A stretch of 20,618 nt of DNA, from contig JAEDGK010000026.1 of assembly GCA_016297555.1 (NCBI GenBank), positions 1 to 20,618 of the forward strand. The letters are read 5' to 3'. The notes under the pieces were generated by a model. It was not told the DNA's origin. It saw nothing but the letters and a program-made list of their open reading frames with translations, and ran no database searches. This document shows, piece after piece, positions 1 through 8,288 of this stretch. Within the stretch, counting starts at the first letter, position 1; each line of letters begins with the position of its first letter. Source of the stretch: Clostridiaceae bacterium (lineage in GTDB: Bacteria > Bacillota > Clostridia > Oscillospirales > Acutalibacteraceae). Made by a program: the position numbers and the translations under genes.

Positions 1-1
1 T

Positions 2-1024
2 TTAATACCTGTTTCTTACCTTTTCGGCAAAAACGGTCATATCTTTTATTTCAAGAGCGGTTCCGTCGTCAAGAATTGCCTTGCCGCTCAGCTTTCCGAA
101 AACCTGGTGAGCGTCCTGCCCGATAACAAGGGCATTGAGCTTTGTGCGGTTATCGTAAAGCGGCATAAAGTCCATATCAAACCTGCCGTCGGAGCTGATG
201 TATTTCCACGGCTGCATTATATCGTCGGGGATTTCAAAACGGATTCTGTCAAGCTTGTGGCATTTTCCGTCATAGAAAATCATATTTTCGCTTGCCGCAG
301 TGGTGTCGCCGAAGCCGTAGCCGATATTGTAGCCGAAGCGCTTGCCGTTAACTATGCCGTTGCCCGAGCCCCAATACCAGGTGTTATCGTATGTCCAGAC
401 GCCTCTGCCCCAATCAAGCGTTCCGAAGTTGCGCTCGGGGGTGAATTCGATTTTTCTGCCGCCGAATTTAATATATCCCTCGGCGTTCATACAGTTGATT
501 TTCTGATTGTAATAAAAAGCCTTTTTATCGTTTGCCCACGGCGTGGCGATTACCATTGTGTCGTCATCATCATAGCTTTTGAGGAAAATATCAAAATCCA
601 GTTCTCCGTGAAGCGCGCACTTCTTGTAATGCCCCACAAGGCGTCTGCCGCCCTTTTCGTGAATGAACGAAAGGCTGCAATAATCCGTCTTTTTATAGAT
701 GTCTCCCTTTGCGCTGTCCGAGGGCATATTCAACGAGCCCATCGGCATTATAAGGGGAGTCATAAAATCGTATTTCTTGTTTTCGTTAAAATCATAGAAA
801 GAGGAGTTGGCAAGTCCCATATATCTGTTGTCGGCAATAACAGTAGCAAAAGCATAGCCGTTATCGTCAACGATAATATAATAATCCCATTCCTTGATTC
901 TCATTCTGTTGGCTTTTATGTCAAACGGGCTGTATTCCGAAACAAGCTTGTTTGCCCAGCCGGGCTCGAGCAGAGAGCCGTCGAAGCTTAACAGCCTTTG
1001 CGGCTTTTCGAGTTTATGATTCAT
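2..1024 (-). CDS. DUF2804 domain-containing protein
   Basis: This 340-residue protein matches the DUF2804 family, whose biochemical function is not established. The family-like core is the aromatic, glycine-rich stretch FGTLDWGRGVWTYDNTWYWG in the middle, preceded by VGHYKK and GELDFDIFL. It has no signal peptide or membrane segment, so it is probably cytoplasmic. An ATG six bases further upstream (1030) sits only one base from the AAAAGGAG ribosome site. The ATG at 1024 has the ideal 7-base spacing and is taken as the start. The stop codon TAA occupies 2-4, so the gene is complete despite lying at the window edge. It starts 22 bases after the sulfatase stop and is the third gene of the maturase-sulfatase operon. 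That suggests, as inference only, a role connected to the sulfated substrate or its product. Confidence 0.85.
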   Translation of the reverse strand: MNHKLEKPQRLLSFDGSLLEPGWANKLVSEYSPFDIKANRMRIKEWDYYIIVDDNGYAFATVIADNRYMGLANSSFYDFNENKKYDFMTPLIMPMGSLNMPSDSAKGDIYKKTDYCSLSFIHEKGGRRLVGHYKKCALHGELDFDIFLKSYDDDDTMVIATPWANDKKAFYYNQKINCMNAEGYIKFGGRKIEFTPERNFGTLDWGRGVWTYDNTWYWGSGNGIVNGKRFGYNIGYGFGDTTAASENMIFYDGKCHKLDRIRFEIPDDIMQPWKYISSDGRFDMDFMPLYDNRTKLNALVIGQDAHQVFGKLSGKAILDDGTALEIKDMTVFAEKVRNRY

Positions 1025-1031
1025 ACCCATT

Positions 1032-1039
1032 CTCCTTTT
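1032..1039 (-). promoter_or_regulatory. Ribosome binding site deciding the DUF2804 start
   Basis: On the minus strand AAAAGGAG lies 7 bases before the ATG at 1024 but only 1 base before the ATG at 1030. The downstream ATG is therefore the likely start. Confidence 0.75.
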
Positions 1040-1046
1040 ATGTTAT

Positions 1047-2336
1047 TCAGCGTGAGCTTTCTGTAATATTAAGCACGGGTTCGCCCGCTTTCTTCATATA
1101 TTCAAGCAGGATTTCACGCAGCTCTTTGCGGGTTTGAGCGAGCGAGGGGTCGGAAATAAGGTTGTTTTTTTCGTAAGGGTCATTCTGAAGGTCATAAAGG
1201 CAGTCCTCGGTGTAGCTGTCGGCAAAGGCGCTGTCTCTATTTTTGGCTGAAACGCTGTATTTCCATCTGTCGGTTCTGACGGCTCTGCCTATCTGGCTTT
1301 CCGAAATCTGAATGAAAACGCTCTCATGACCCTTTTTGTCGGCAAGGCTCTTGCCCATAAAATGCTCGGGGATTTCCGCACCGGCAATATCAAGCACCGT
1401 TGCAGGCAGGTCTATGAGCGAAACAAGGTCGCTGACCTTGCCGCCGCCCGTGAAGCCGCCGCCCGTTATTACAAGCGGAACTTTTATGCTCGCCTCATGG
1501 CAGGAACGCTTGTATTCAGCGTTCCTCGTCCTGAAATGGCAGCCGTGGTCGGAGGTGTAAATGATAACGGTGTCATCATAAATACCCTCGTCCTTGAGCG
1601 TTTGAATGAGCTTGCCGAAATTGTAGTCAACCCTGTTGCAGCAGGCAAGATAGGAGGGCATCTGAAGCCGCCAGTCGCCGAGAGTTCCTTTCAAATCACC
1701 CGGAACATCATAATTCTTGAAGCTGTTTTTCAGCCCCTTGGGGGATTCAAAACGCAGATGATCGTTCTGATGATGCGGCTCGAGGTGCGACACAAACATA
1801 AAGAACGGCTTGTCGTGAGATTTTTTAACATATTCAATGGCGTAATCGTTTATTCTGTCTGCGCGGTAGCCTTTGAAATCAAGCTTGTTGCCGTTTTCGT
1901 CAAAAACATAGCCGTTATAGCCGTGCGAGGTGAATTCAAGAACATCAGCGGCTCTCCAATAATCATAGCCGCCTCTGCGCTCCTTGGGCGTTGCCTTTGT
2001 TGCAAGCCTGTGTTCGCTGTCGGAGGCAAGATGCCACTTGCCGATATAAGCCGTGTCATAGCCAGCTTCTTTCAGATAATGAGCTATGCCCTTTGTGTCG
2101 GTGGGCAGGGCTATATCGTTGCGGTAGCAGCCGATTTGAGTTGCATAAACGCCGCTTTGCAGGCAGGCTCTCATCGGACCGCACACGGGCTGGCAGGTAA
2201 AGGCGTTTTCAAAAAGAGTTCCCTCTTTTGCAACGGAATCGAGATTGGGAGTGACGGGGAGCTTCTGACCGTAGCAGCCTGCGGTATCGGCTCTCTGTTG
2301 ATCGGAAAAATAGAAAATTATGTTAGGCTTCTTCAT
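1047..2336 (-). CDS. Cys-type sulfatase (type I sulfatase, alkaline phosphatase superfamily)
   Basis: This 429-residue enzyme should hydrolyse a sulfate ester. The N-terminus runs straight into the first metal-binding strand (PNIIFYFSDQQRAD, Asp12). The sulfatase signature CGPMRACLQSG spans Cys52-Gly62 and fits CxPxRxxxxxG, so Cys52 is the residue converted to formylglycine. Further family marks are GKWHLA, the histidines of FVSHLEPHHQ, and the metal site TSDHG. There is no signal peptide or lipobox, so the enzyme is predicted to be cytoplasmic and to act on a small imported sulfated compound. Length is normal for bacterial sulfatases. The start has AAGGAGG 7 bases upstream. The gene lies 12 bases after the maturase gene, which supplies the needed oxygen-independent activation. 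The substrate (sulfated sugar, choline sulfate or other) cannot be read from the sequence. Confidence 0.93.
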   Translation of the reverse strand: MKKPNIIFYFSDQQRADTAGCYGQKLPVTPNLDSVAKEGTLFENAFTCQPVCGPMRACLQSGVYATQIGCYRNDIALPTDTKGIAHYLKEAGYDTAYIGKWHLASDSEHRLATKATPKERRGGYDYWRAADVLEFTSHGYNGYVFDENGNKLDFKGYRADRINDYAIEYVKKSHDKPFFMFVSHLEPHHQNDHLRFESPKGLKNSFKNYDVPGDLKGTLGDWRLQMPSYLACCNRVDYNFGKLIQTLKDEGIYDDTVIIYTSDHGCHFRTRNAEYKRSCHEASIKVPLVITGGGFTGGGKVSDLVSLIDLPATVLDIAGAEIPEHFMGKSLADKKGHESVFIQISESQIGRAVRTDRWKYSVSAKNRDSAFADSYTEDCLYDLQNDPYEKNNLISDPSLAQTRKELREILLEYMKKAGEPVLNITESSR

Positions 2337-2348
2337 AATAAGTCCTCC

Positions 2349-3416
2349 TTATCGGTTTATTGAACGCAGCTTATCAAGCGCGTGAAGAATAAAATCTGCC
2401 TGCGGGCAATAGCCCGAAAGCTGATTATAAAGGCTTCTGTATCTTTTGCAGCCTCCGCCGCAGACGGAGCGCACGGGGCAGGAGGGGCAAAGACTGTTTT
2501 TTTCTTCGTTATGCTCAAAGAATTTTTTCAGCCCCTCGCAGGCAAGAATGTCGGCAATATCGGCGGAGTTTATGTTGAGACATTCAAATTCGTCAAGGCA
2601 ATAGAAATCGCAGGGATAGCAGGTTCCGTCCGCCTCAACAACGAGCTGGGCGTTGCACCTGCCGCTTGCGCCGCATTGCTCTGCGGTTCCTTTTGTGAGC
2701 AGAGAGAGCAGATTGTCAAAATCTCTGACATAGAAGTGATTGCCGTTTGAAACCTCGGAAAACCAAAGATTGAAAAATCTTTTTTTAAATCTCGCAAGCT
2801 GCTTTGCTCCGAGGCTGTGTTCCGATTTTTCGCCCGTCAGCGGGTCAAGGCAGTAGATTGGCTGAACATCGCGGAAATCGTTTTCAATATAAAACTTAAA
2901 AAGCTCCGAAGCGTCCGTTTCGGATGTGATTACCGAAAGAATGTTAAAGTCAACGCCGTGGCTGCGAAGCAGCTCAATGCCGTGCATTGCGCCGTCAAAG
3001 GAAGCCGGTCGCATTTTATTGTGAAGCTCTTTGTTTCCGTCAACCGAAACGCCGATAAGAAATTTATTGTCTTTAAAGAAAGAGCAAAATTCTTCATCAA
3101 TCAGCGTTCCGTTTGTTTGCAGGGAATAATTTATTATGCTGCCTTGGGTTCTCAGCCTTTCGGCGGCTTCAACAAATTTTTTAAAGAAATCAAGCCCTGC
3201 CAAAAGCGGCTCTCCGCCTTGAAACATAAAGGTTAAAACGGAATTTTCTCCGCAGAAATCAAACATTTTTTTTATAAGATTTTCGGCGGTTTCGCAGCTC
3301 ATAAACGAGCCTGTTTCTTTTTGGCGGGAGTTTGCCTCGTCGCAGTAAAAGCAGTATCGGCACGCAAGATTGCACAGCGATGACGCAGGCTTTATTAAAG
3401 CGGTCATATTCCGCAT
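2349..3416 (-). CDS. Anaerobic sulfatase-maturating enzyme (radical SAM, SPASM domain)
   Basis: This 355-residue radical-SAM enzyme is predicted to oxidise the active-site Cys of the neighbouring sulfatase to formylglycine without oxygen. The SAM [4Fe-4S] motif CNLACRYC gives Cys15, Cys19 and Cys22. It is followed by a (beta/alpha) core containing FMFQGGEPLL and SLQTNGTLI. The C-terminal third is a cysteine-rich SPASM region with GASGRC, DGTCYPCDFYC and the closing CPSCP...CGGGCKR series. These would hold two auxiliary clusters, as known for this family. Length is slightly shorter than characterised anSMEs (about 370-400). The start codon follows AGAGGTG at a 6-base distance. It is the promoter-proximal gene of the operon, so maturase is made ahead of its sulfatase. 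Adjacency to a Cys-type sulfatase makes the assignment firm, although related peptide-modifying SPASM enzymes look similar. Confidence 0.92.
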   Translation of the reverse strand: MRNMTALIKPASSLCNLACRYCFYCDEANSRQKETGSFMSCETAENLIKKMFDFCGENSVLTFMFQGGEPLLAGLDFFKKFVEAAERLRTQGSIINYSLQTNGTLIDEEFCSFFKDNKFLIGVSVDGNKELHNKMRPASFDGAMHGIELLRSHGVDFNILSVITSETDASELFKFYIENDFRDVQPIYCLDPLTGEKSEHSLGAKQLARFKKRFFNLWFSEVSNGNHFYVRDFDNLLSLLTKGTAEQCGASGRCNAQLVVEADGTCYPCDFYCLDEFECLNINSADIADILACEGLKKFFEHNEEKNSLCPSCPVRSVCGGGCKRYRSLYNQLSGYCPQADFILHALDKLRSINR

Positions 3417-3512
3417 AAAATCACCTCTTTTTGCTAAAAATAATCAGGCGGAAAACGCACAAGGAGCGGATTTTCGCCAATAAAGCGCAAATTTAGCGCC
3501 GTGGGTGATGGA

Positions 3513-3905
3513 ATGTCAAGGATAAGAATTAAAGAATATTTTATGTGCTTTGCTCTCGGAGCCGTTATATACGGCTTGATAGAGGTTGTTGCAAGGGGAT
3601 ATACCCATTGGACAATGGCGCTCACGGGCGGAGCGGTTATGGTTCTTTTGAGCATGATAAACCGCAGCAGGGATATTAATTTTGCCGTGCGCTGTCTGCT
3701 CGGGGCGGCGGTGATAACCTGCCTTGAATTCGGCGTCGGAATGATAGTGAATGTTGCGCTCGGCTGGGGAGTGTGGGATTACTCCGACAAGCTGTTTAAT
3801 ATCTGCGGTCAGATTTGCCCGCAGTTTACGCTCGGCTGGTTTTTCCTGAGCATACCTGCCTTTGCGCTTTGCAGGCTTGTTGAGCGAAAAATCAGCTTGC
3901 GCTGA
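3513..3905 (+). CDS. PF06541-family putative ABC-transporter type IV membrane protein
   Basis: This is a 130-residue integral membrane protein with four hydrophobic segments. It resembles the family annotated as putative ABC-transporter type IV (PF06541), for which no transport activity is established. Typical marks are the first helix with a GLIEVV motif, and WGVWDYS followed by the GQICPQFTLGWF stretch near the C-terminus. The start is uncertain. A GTG at 3501 is in frame, but the ATG at 3513 is preceded by GGTGATGGA, a weak match to the Shine-Dalgarno tail, and is preferred. AAGGAG at 3461 is too far upstream to serve either start. The gene points towards the amidase gene and overlaps its end by 14 bases. 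No partner ATPase is nearby, so the transporter label should be treated as nominal. Confidence 0.8.
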   Translation: MSRIRIKEYFMCFALGAVIYGLIEVVARGYTHWTMALTGGAVMVLLSMINRSRDINFAVRCLLGAAVITCLEFGVGMIVNVALGWGVWDYSDKLFNICGQICPQFTLGWFFLSIPAFALCRLVERKISLR

Positions 3906-6762
3906 TATAGTTCTTTATGCCCTTAACCGTGGCGGCGGCAAGAATGTCTCTGTTTGCCGCGCTCTGCAATACCTGACATTCCTCCGTGTTTGAAACAAAG
4001 CCGTATTCAATGAGAATTGCGGGACATTCCTCAACTCGGATTACTCTGAAAGCATAGAAGTTTGCGCCTCGGCTGATTTTGCTCATAAAATCGGACGGCT
4101 TGTCTTTATAAATCTCGGTTTTATAAGCCTCAACAATGCTTGTGTGAATTGCCTTTGCGAGCGGCTGGGAATATGCCCGGTAATAATAAGCCGAGGTTCC
4201 CATTGCCGAAGCGGCGGAGCTTGAATCGCAATGGATTGAAATAAACATATCGGGGTTATGCGTCCGCACGGCGCCGTTTCTGTCGGCATAGCAGACCCAT
4301 TTATCCGAAGTTCTGGTCATAATAACCTTTGCGCCCTCGGCTTCAAGCAGCTCCTTGACCTTTGTGGCGATTGAAAGGTTGATATATTTTTCAAGGTTAA
4401 GGTCGGCGGCGGAAACGGCGCAGACCGCACCCGAATCAAGCCCGCCGTGGCCGGGGTCAAGCATTATGGTATAGCCGCTCAAAGATGAGGAAGGCTTGTG
4501 GTTGACGGTAATAACGAGATTGCCGTCGTCGTTATATTCATAGTGGAAGCCGTAGAATTTGCCCTTTTCGGCAAGCTCAAGCGTAAGAGTAACGCTTGAA
4601 TTTGATTTGTCTGACGACCATGCGGCGCTTTTGCACACCGAGCCTGAAAGCGAGATATCTCCGCGTGCTGTCTCCGTGTCGCTGAATGTGAATTCCAGCC
4701 CCGTGCAGTTAAGCGATGAAACCGTTACGGGTCTGTTGTTATATAAGCCGTAGGTCTGACCGAGCAGCTTTGCGTTGAAAGCAACTGTTCTGTTCATTTC
4801 GAGGACGATAACGGTTTTGCCGTTGCTCACCTTGCTTGAAACAACTCTGATGTTATTTTTCGGCATAACATATCCGTCTTTAATGCTGAGATGCGTTATT
4901 TTGCCGTTTTCGCCTGATGCAAGCCTTTCCTCACGAAGCAGAGGAACTTTAACGCCCGATGCGAGGATATAATAAGTGTCGCCGTCATATTTGGCGCTTG
5001 AAACAACATAATCAACCGTGCCTTTGAGCAGGGGAGAGCAGTCGGGAACGGAAAATGTACTCGTCGTGTTGCCGGGATAGACCTCAACATAGTCGTCGGT
5101 TATTACGCATATTTTTGCCGCGCCGAGACCGTAGTTTTCGGTATAATAATATTTTTGCATACCGTCGGAGGGCGGCAGGGCGGTTTCGGTATGAGTCTCC
5201 GAAATCTTATCGGTTTCCGATACGGGACCTGACGAAGCGGGAACTGTCGGTTTTTGAGTGGTTTCGGTTGTTGTGGGCTTTTGCGTTGCGGGAGGAGCGG
5301 TAACAACCTCCTTTGCCGTCACCGTAACGCTCGCGCCCTTGAGGGATTCCGAAAGGCTGTCATATTTTGCGGTAACGGTGAATTTTCCGAGTTTCTGAAC
5401 GGATGAAGTGCTCTGCGGAGTGTTGAGTGAAGCGGTAAAGGTTGCAAAGTCCGAGGCGGCGTCGGGCGCATTGTCCTGAGAACCGCCGCTGCCGGAAACA
5501 GCAGTCATCGCATAGGTTTTGCCGTTAAAAGAAACGGAAAGGCTTGCGCTTTTGAGCGCAACCGCAGTAACCTCTATCATCATTCCGCCCGGAACGGAGA
5601 TATCATCCGAGGGTGAAACGGATTTAAGAAGCTTTATTTTATAAGTGACCGTGTAATTGTAGGTTTTGCCCTTGTGTTCAAATTTGATTGTGTTTTTGCC
5701 GGGGTTGAGAGAGCAGTCAACGGAAAAATCGCCGTTCTTGGCAACGGTCAGCTTTTTTCCGTTGCACAACAGGTCATATGCGGGGCTGCTTGTTCCGCGG
5801 AAGGTGATTGTGGGCTGCTCAACGGTTATATTGGTGCTCTTATGGCTTGTTAAAGAAAAATCCTTGTCGAGCAAATATGTGTCGCGCTTTTTTATGTAGT
5901 TCAGAACGATTTCCGCGCCCGTTCCGCTTGCTTTTGAAATGTCGGAATACGGAGCAAATGCCAGCGCTTTGCAAAGCGGCATTTCCGCAGAGTGTGAAAT
6001 CAGCGCAACCGAGCTTGCGGCGCTGTCGGTGCTGAAAGACGAAAGCCCGCTCAGATTATGGCAGAGCCAGAGGGGGCAGGTCTTTTCGTTCCAAACGGAT
6101 TGAGCGGTTTCAAAGACTGAATTTTTGTCCTTACCCTGAAACAGAAAAACGAAGTCGGCTTTGCCGCCCGAGACAAGCTCCGTTACCGATTTTGATGCCT
6201 TTGAGCAGTAAATCGGCTCAATTCCTATCTGCATGGCAGGGTCGGCTTTTTCGATTTTTTCGCAAAGCTTGTCCGTGGTTTCATAGTATTCGGACAGAGT
6301 TTCGTCCGCTCCGCCGAAAATTATGAAATCGAAGTTGAATTTTTCGGCAAATTCGGCGGCATAATCACTGCCGTTTGAAATGTCGGCTCTGACTCCGAAC
6401 ATAAGCTTGTTTTGCTTCGCAAAATCAAAAAGTGCAGAAACTTCCGCGCCGTTTTCTTCGTTCAGGCTGAAAATAACAGTGTTAAAGCCGAAATTTTGCA
6501 AATTTGAAAGCTCCGATGAGCTGTTTTCGGAGTAAGAGTCATAAAATGCGGCAACGATTGAATCGGGCGCGGAGGTTTTGGGTCTGCCCTGAGCGGGCAG
6601 CTCCTGCTGCTCGGTTGTGCTCGGCTCGGCGGCGGTTGTTTCATCGCCGAAATTGCTTTTGAGAGAATTAAATTTTCCCGTTGCAAACATAACCGTAATT
6701 ATTGCCGCGATTGCAACGGCAACAAAGACCGTTGCGGTTATCAATAGCTTGTTTTTTTTCAT
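3892..6762 (-). CDS. Membrane-anchored N-acetylmuramoyl-L-alanine amidase with N-terminal barrel-like domain
   Basis: This 956-residue surface protein should cleave the bond between N-acetylmuramic acid and the peptide of peptidoglycan. A basic start and one hydrophobic helix (about 5-27) anchor it. Residues 66-300 alternate eight hydrophobic strands with helices, like a small TIM barrel (GFNTVIF at 92, FDFIIFGG around 145-151). Ig-like segments lie at about 310-485. A Pro/Thr/Ser linker spans 486-534. The next stretch, about 535-760, is beta-rich and resembles the AMIN-like regions placed before such amidases. Amidase_3 starts at LDPGHGG: zinc ligands His772, Glu791 and His844 (SIHCDS), catalytic Glu918 (LIEYGFVSN). 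The gene follows the GHL10 lipoprotein by 18 bases, so both are probably one envelope operon. Its 3' end overlaps the convergent PF06541 gene by 14 bases. The ribosome site is weak (GGGGAACGG). Amidase function is secure; the role of the N-terminal half is unknown. Confidence 0.93.
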   Translation of the reverse strand: MKKNKLLITATVFVAVAIAAIITVMFATGKFNSLKSNFGDETTAAEPSTTEQQELPAQGRPKTSAPDSIVAAFYDSYSENSSSELSNLQNFGFNTVIFSLNEENGAEVSALFDFAKQNKLMFGVRADISNGSDYAAEFAEKFNFDFIIFGGADETLSEYYETTDKLCEKIEKADPAMQIGIEPIYCSKASKSVTELVSGGKADFVFLFQGKDKNSVFETAQSVWNEKTCPLWLCHNLSGLSSFSTDSAASSVALISHSAEMPLCKALAFAPYSDISKASGTGAEIVLNYIKKRDTYLLDKDFSLTSHKSTNITVEQPTITFRGTSSPAYDLLCNGKKLTVAKNGDFSVDCSLNPGKNTIKFEHKGKTYNYTVTYKIKLLKSVSPSDDISVPGGMMIEVTAVALKSASLSVSFNGKTYAMTAVSGSGGSQDNAPDAASDFATFTASLNTPQSTSSVQKLGKFTVTAKYDSLSESLKGASVTVTAKEVVTAPPATQKPTTTETTQKPTVPASSGPVSETDKISETHTETALPPSDGMQKYYYTENYGLGAAKICVITDDYVEVYPGNTTSTFSVPDCSPLLKGTVDYVVSSAKYDGDTYYILASGVKVPLLREERLASGENGKITHLSIKDGYVMPKNNIRVVSSKVSNGKTVIVLEMNRTVAFNAKLLGQTYGLYNNRPVTVSSLNCTGLEFTFSDTETARGDISLSGSVCKSAAWSSDKSNSSVTLTLELAEKGKFYGFHYEYNDDGNLVITVNHKPSSSLSGYTIMLDPGHGGLDSGAVCAVSAADLNLEKYINLSIATKVKELLEAEGAKVIMTRTSDKWVCYADRNGAVRTHNPDMFISIHCDSSSAASAMGTSAYYYRAYSQPLAKAIHTSIVEAYKTEIYKDKPSDFMSKISRGANFYAFRVIRVEECPAILIEYGFVSNTEECQVLQSAANRDILAAATVKGIKNYISAS

Positions 6763-6780
6763 TGTCCGTTCCCCGTGCCG

Positions 6781-8235
6781 TTAAACGGCTTCTTTTAAGT
6801 TTTGAATTTCGGTTTTGCAGGCGGCTCTGTTCAAGTCCTTATATGAGAACACAACGAAGCCGCTGTAATTTTTGTTTTTTCTGATGCATTTGAGTTGGCG
6901 CGCCAGAATATCTGTGTTTTCCTGCCATTCGGCGGAGCCTGCGCCCGCATAGGCGTCATTTTTGCCGCATTTATAAGCCGCAAGCCCGCAGACGAGCTTT
7001 ATCTGCGGATTTCTCGGCAGAGCCGCCCATTCCGCAAGCAGGCTTTGAAAATCGAGCGTTTCGTGCTCAAAGCCGAAATAAATCTGCGGTATGATTATGT
7101 CGGCATAGCCCTTGCTCGAAAGCCAGAGGGCGCAGTCGGCGTAAAGCTCGTTTTTGTTTTTCTCGATTTGAGCCGCAGGGCTGATGCTGACGGTCAGATT
7201 GGAGTTTGTCGCCTTGACCGTTGAATAAAGTGAAGAAACAAACGAATTAACGCTTGCTCTGCGCCATTCGGCAAGGCTCAGAGCGCCGCCCGAGGCTTTA
7301 TATTGAGAATATTGCTTGCTGTCAATCGATTTATCGGTTGAGGGATAAAAATAATCGTCTATGTGTATTCCGTCAATATCGTATTTTCCGATGATTTCCC
7401 TCACCCCGTCAAGAATAAGCTTGTGGTTTGAAACGCAGGCGGGATTGTAGTATATACCGTTTTTTAAAATGCAGACCTCGCCCTCGGAGTTGCCGCCGTC
7501 AAGAATTTTTTTGGCGGGATTTGAGGCTGAAAGCAGAGAGGGGTCGTTTTTTGTCGATACTCTGAAAGGATTTATCCAGCCGTGGACGGATATGCCGTAT
7601 TTTTTTGCACTTTCAAGAACAACCTTGAACGGGTCAAAGGGCAGAGACGCGCCCTCCGTTCCCGCAACGAAAGAGGAATAGGGATAAATATCCGATTCAT
7701 AAAAAGCGTCTGAAAAAGCTCTCATATGGACGAAAGCCGTGTTAAAGCCGCAAGCGGCAATGCTTTTGAACATTTTATCGGTTTCCGCCTTATATTCGGA
7801 GCGTGTTTTGCCTGCCGCGCTGATGTAGTCATAGCAGGAAATCCAAATTCCGCGCAGCTCCGTTTGGGTTTCCGCAGGCTTGGTTGTGCCCGCAGTGGTT
7901 TTTGGCGAGGCAGGTTTGGGCGCGGCGGTTGCGGCACGCGTTGAAGCGGGCGCGGAAACGGATAACGCCGCAGTATTTAAAACACCCGCAGTTGACGAAA
8001 CGCGAGAGACTGTATTTGTTATTGAATTTGCCGTGAATGACGGCAAAACGGCGGCAGTTACCGCTTCGGTTGAATCGTAAGCCGTTGATTCCTCAAATGA
8101 TGAGTATTCGGAGGCGGTTGTAAATTCTTCCGAACCGTTTGCCGAGGTGCTCTCGGCAATAAACTGCGTTTTGCTCGGTTGACAGGACGGCAGTAAAAGG
8201 CATATAATAAGAATTAACGGAATAAGCTTTTTCAT
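6781..8235 (-). CDS. Family-10-like glycosyl hydrolase (GHL10/YngK type) lipoprotein
   Basis: This 484-residue exported lipoprotein starts with a signal peptide ending in the lipobox LPSC (Cys18). A Ser/Thr/Ala/Pro-rich spacer follows to about residue 125. The GHL10 barrel then begins at ELRGIWIS (126). The eight strands can be followed: GFNTAFVHM (163), ISVHGWINPF, IDGIHIDDYFYP with Asp293-Asp294, LTVSISPAA, ADIIIPQIY, IKLVCGLAAYK and GFVVFSYKD. Conserved acidic residues at the end of strand 4 suggest an active glycosidase. The family's substrate is poorly defined; a cell-wall or exopolysaccharide glycan is plausible. The start is ATG 8235, because AAAGGA lies 6 bases upstream. The in-frame GTG at 8250 lies upstream of that ribosome site. 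It is followed at 18 bases by the amidase gene. A TATAAT on the minus strand just upstream lacks a matching -35 box, so no promoter is claimed. Confidence 0.88.
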   Translation of the reverse strand: MKKLIPLILIICLLLPSCQPSKTQFIAESTSANGSEEFTTASEYSSFEESTAYDSTEAVTAAVLPSFTANSITNTVSRVSSTAGVLNTAALSVSAPASTRAATAAPKPASPKTTAGTTKPAETQTELRGIWISCYDYISAAGKTRSEYKAETDKMFKSIAACGFNTAFVHMRAFSDAFYESDIYPYSSFVAGTEGASLPFDPFKVVLESAKKYGISVHGWINPFRVSTKNDPSLLSASNPAKKILDGGNSEGEVCILKNGIYYNPACVSNHKLILDGVREIIGKYDIDGIHIDDYFYPSTDKSIDSKQYSQYKASGGALSLAEWRRASVNSFVSSLYSTVKATNSNLTVSISPAAQIEKNKNELYADCALWLSSKGYADIIIPQIYFGFEHETLDFQSLLAEWAALPRNPQIKLVCGLAAYKCGKNDAYAGAGSAEWQENTDILARQLKCIRKNKNYSGFVVFSYKDLNRAACKTEIQNLKEAV

Positions 8236-8241
8236 ATCTTT

Positions 8242-8247
8242 TCCTTT
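8242..8247 (-). promoter_or_regulatory. Ribosome binding site deciding the GHL10 lipoprotein start
   Basis: AAAGGA on the minus strand lies 6 bases before ATG 8235. The longer frame from GTG 8250 would place this site inside the coding region, so the shorter protein beginning MKKLIP is preferred. It also gives a cleaner signal peptide. Confidence 0.75.
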
Positions 8248-8288
8248 CACCGGTTTTGCTGAAAATATATTATAAAGGACTGTGTAAA

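Noticed and set aside
107..991. 294-codon open frame on the plus strand opposite the DUF2804 gene
   Set aside because: No ribosome site and no recognisable family. It mirrors the codon pattern of the real gene on the other strand.
1326..2363. 345-codon open frame opposite the sulfatase gene
   Set aside because: Antisense to a gene with clear catalytic motifs. The translation has no family features and no ribosome site.
6777..6789. Palindrome GCCGTT-A-AACGGC at the end of the GHL10 gene as a terminator
   Set aside because: A one-base centre cannot form a stable hairpin loop, there is no U tract, and the amidase gene starts 18 bases later.
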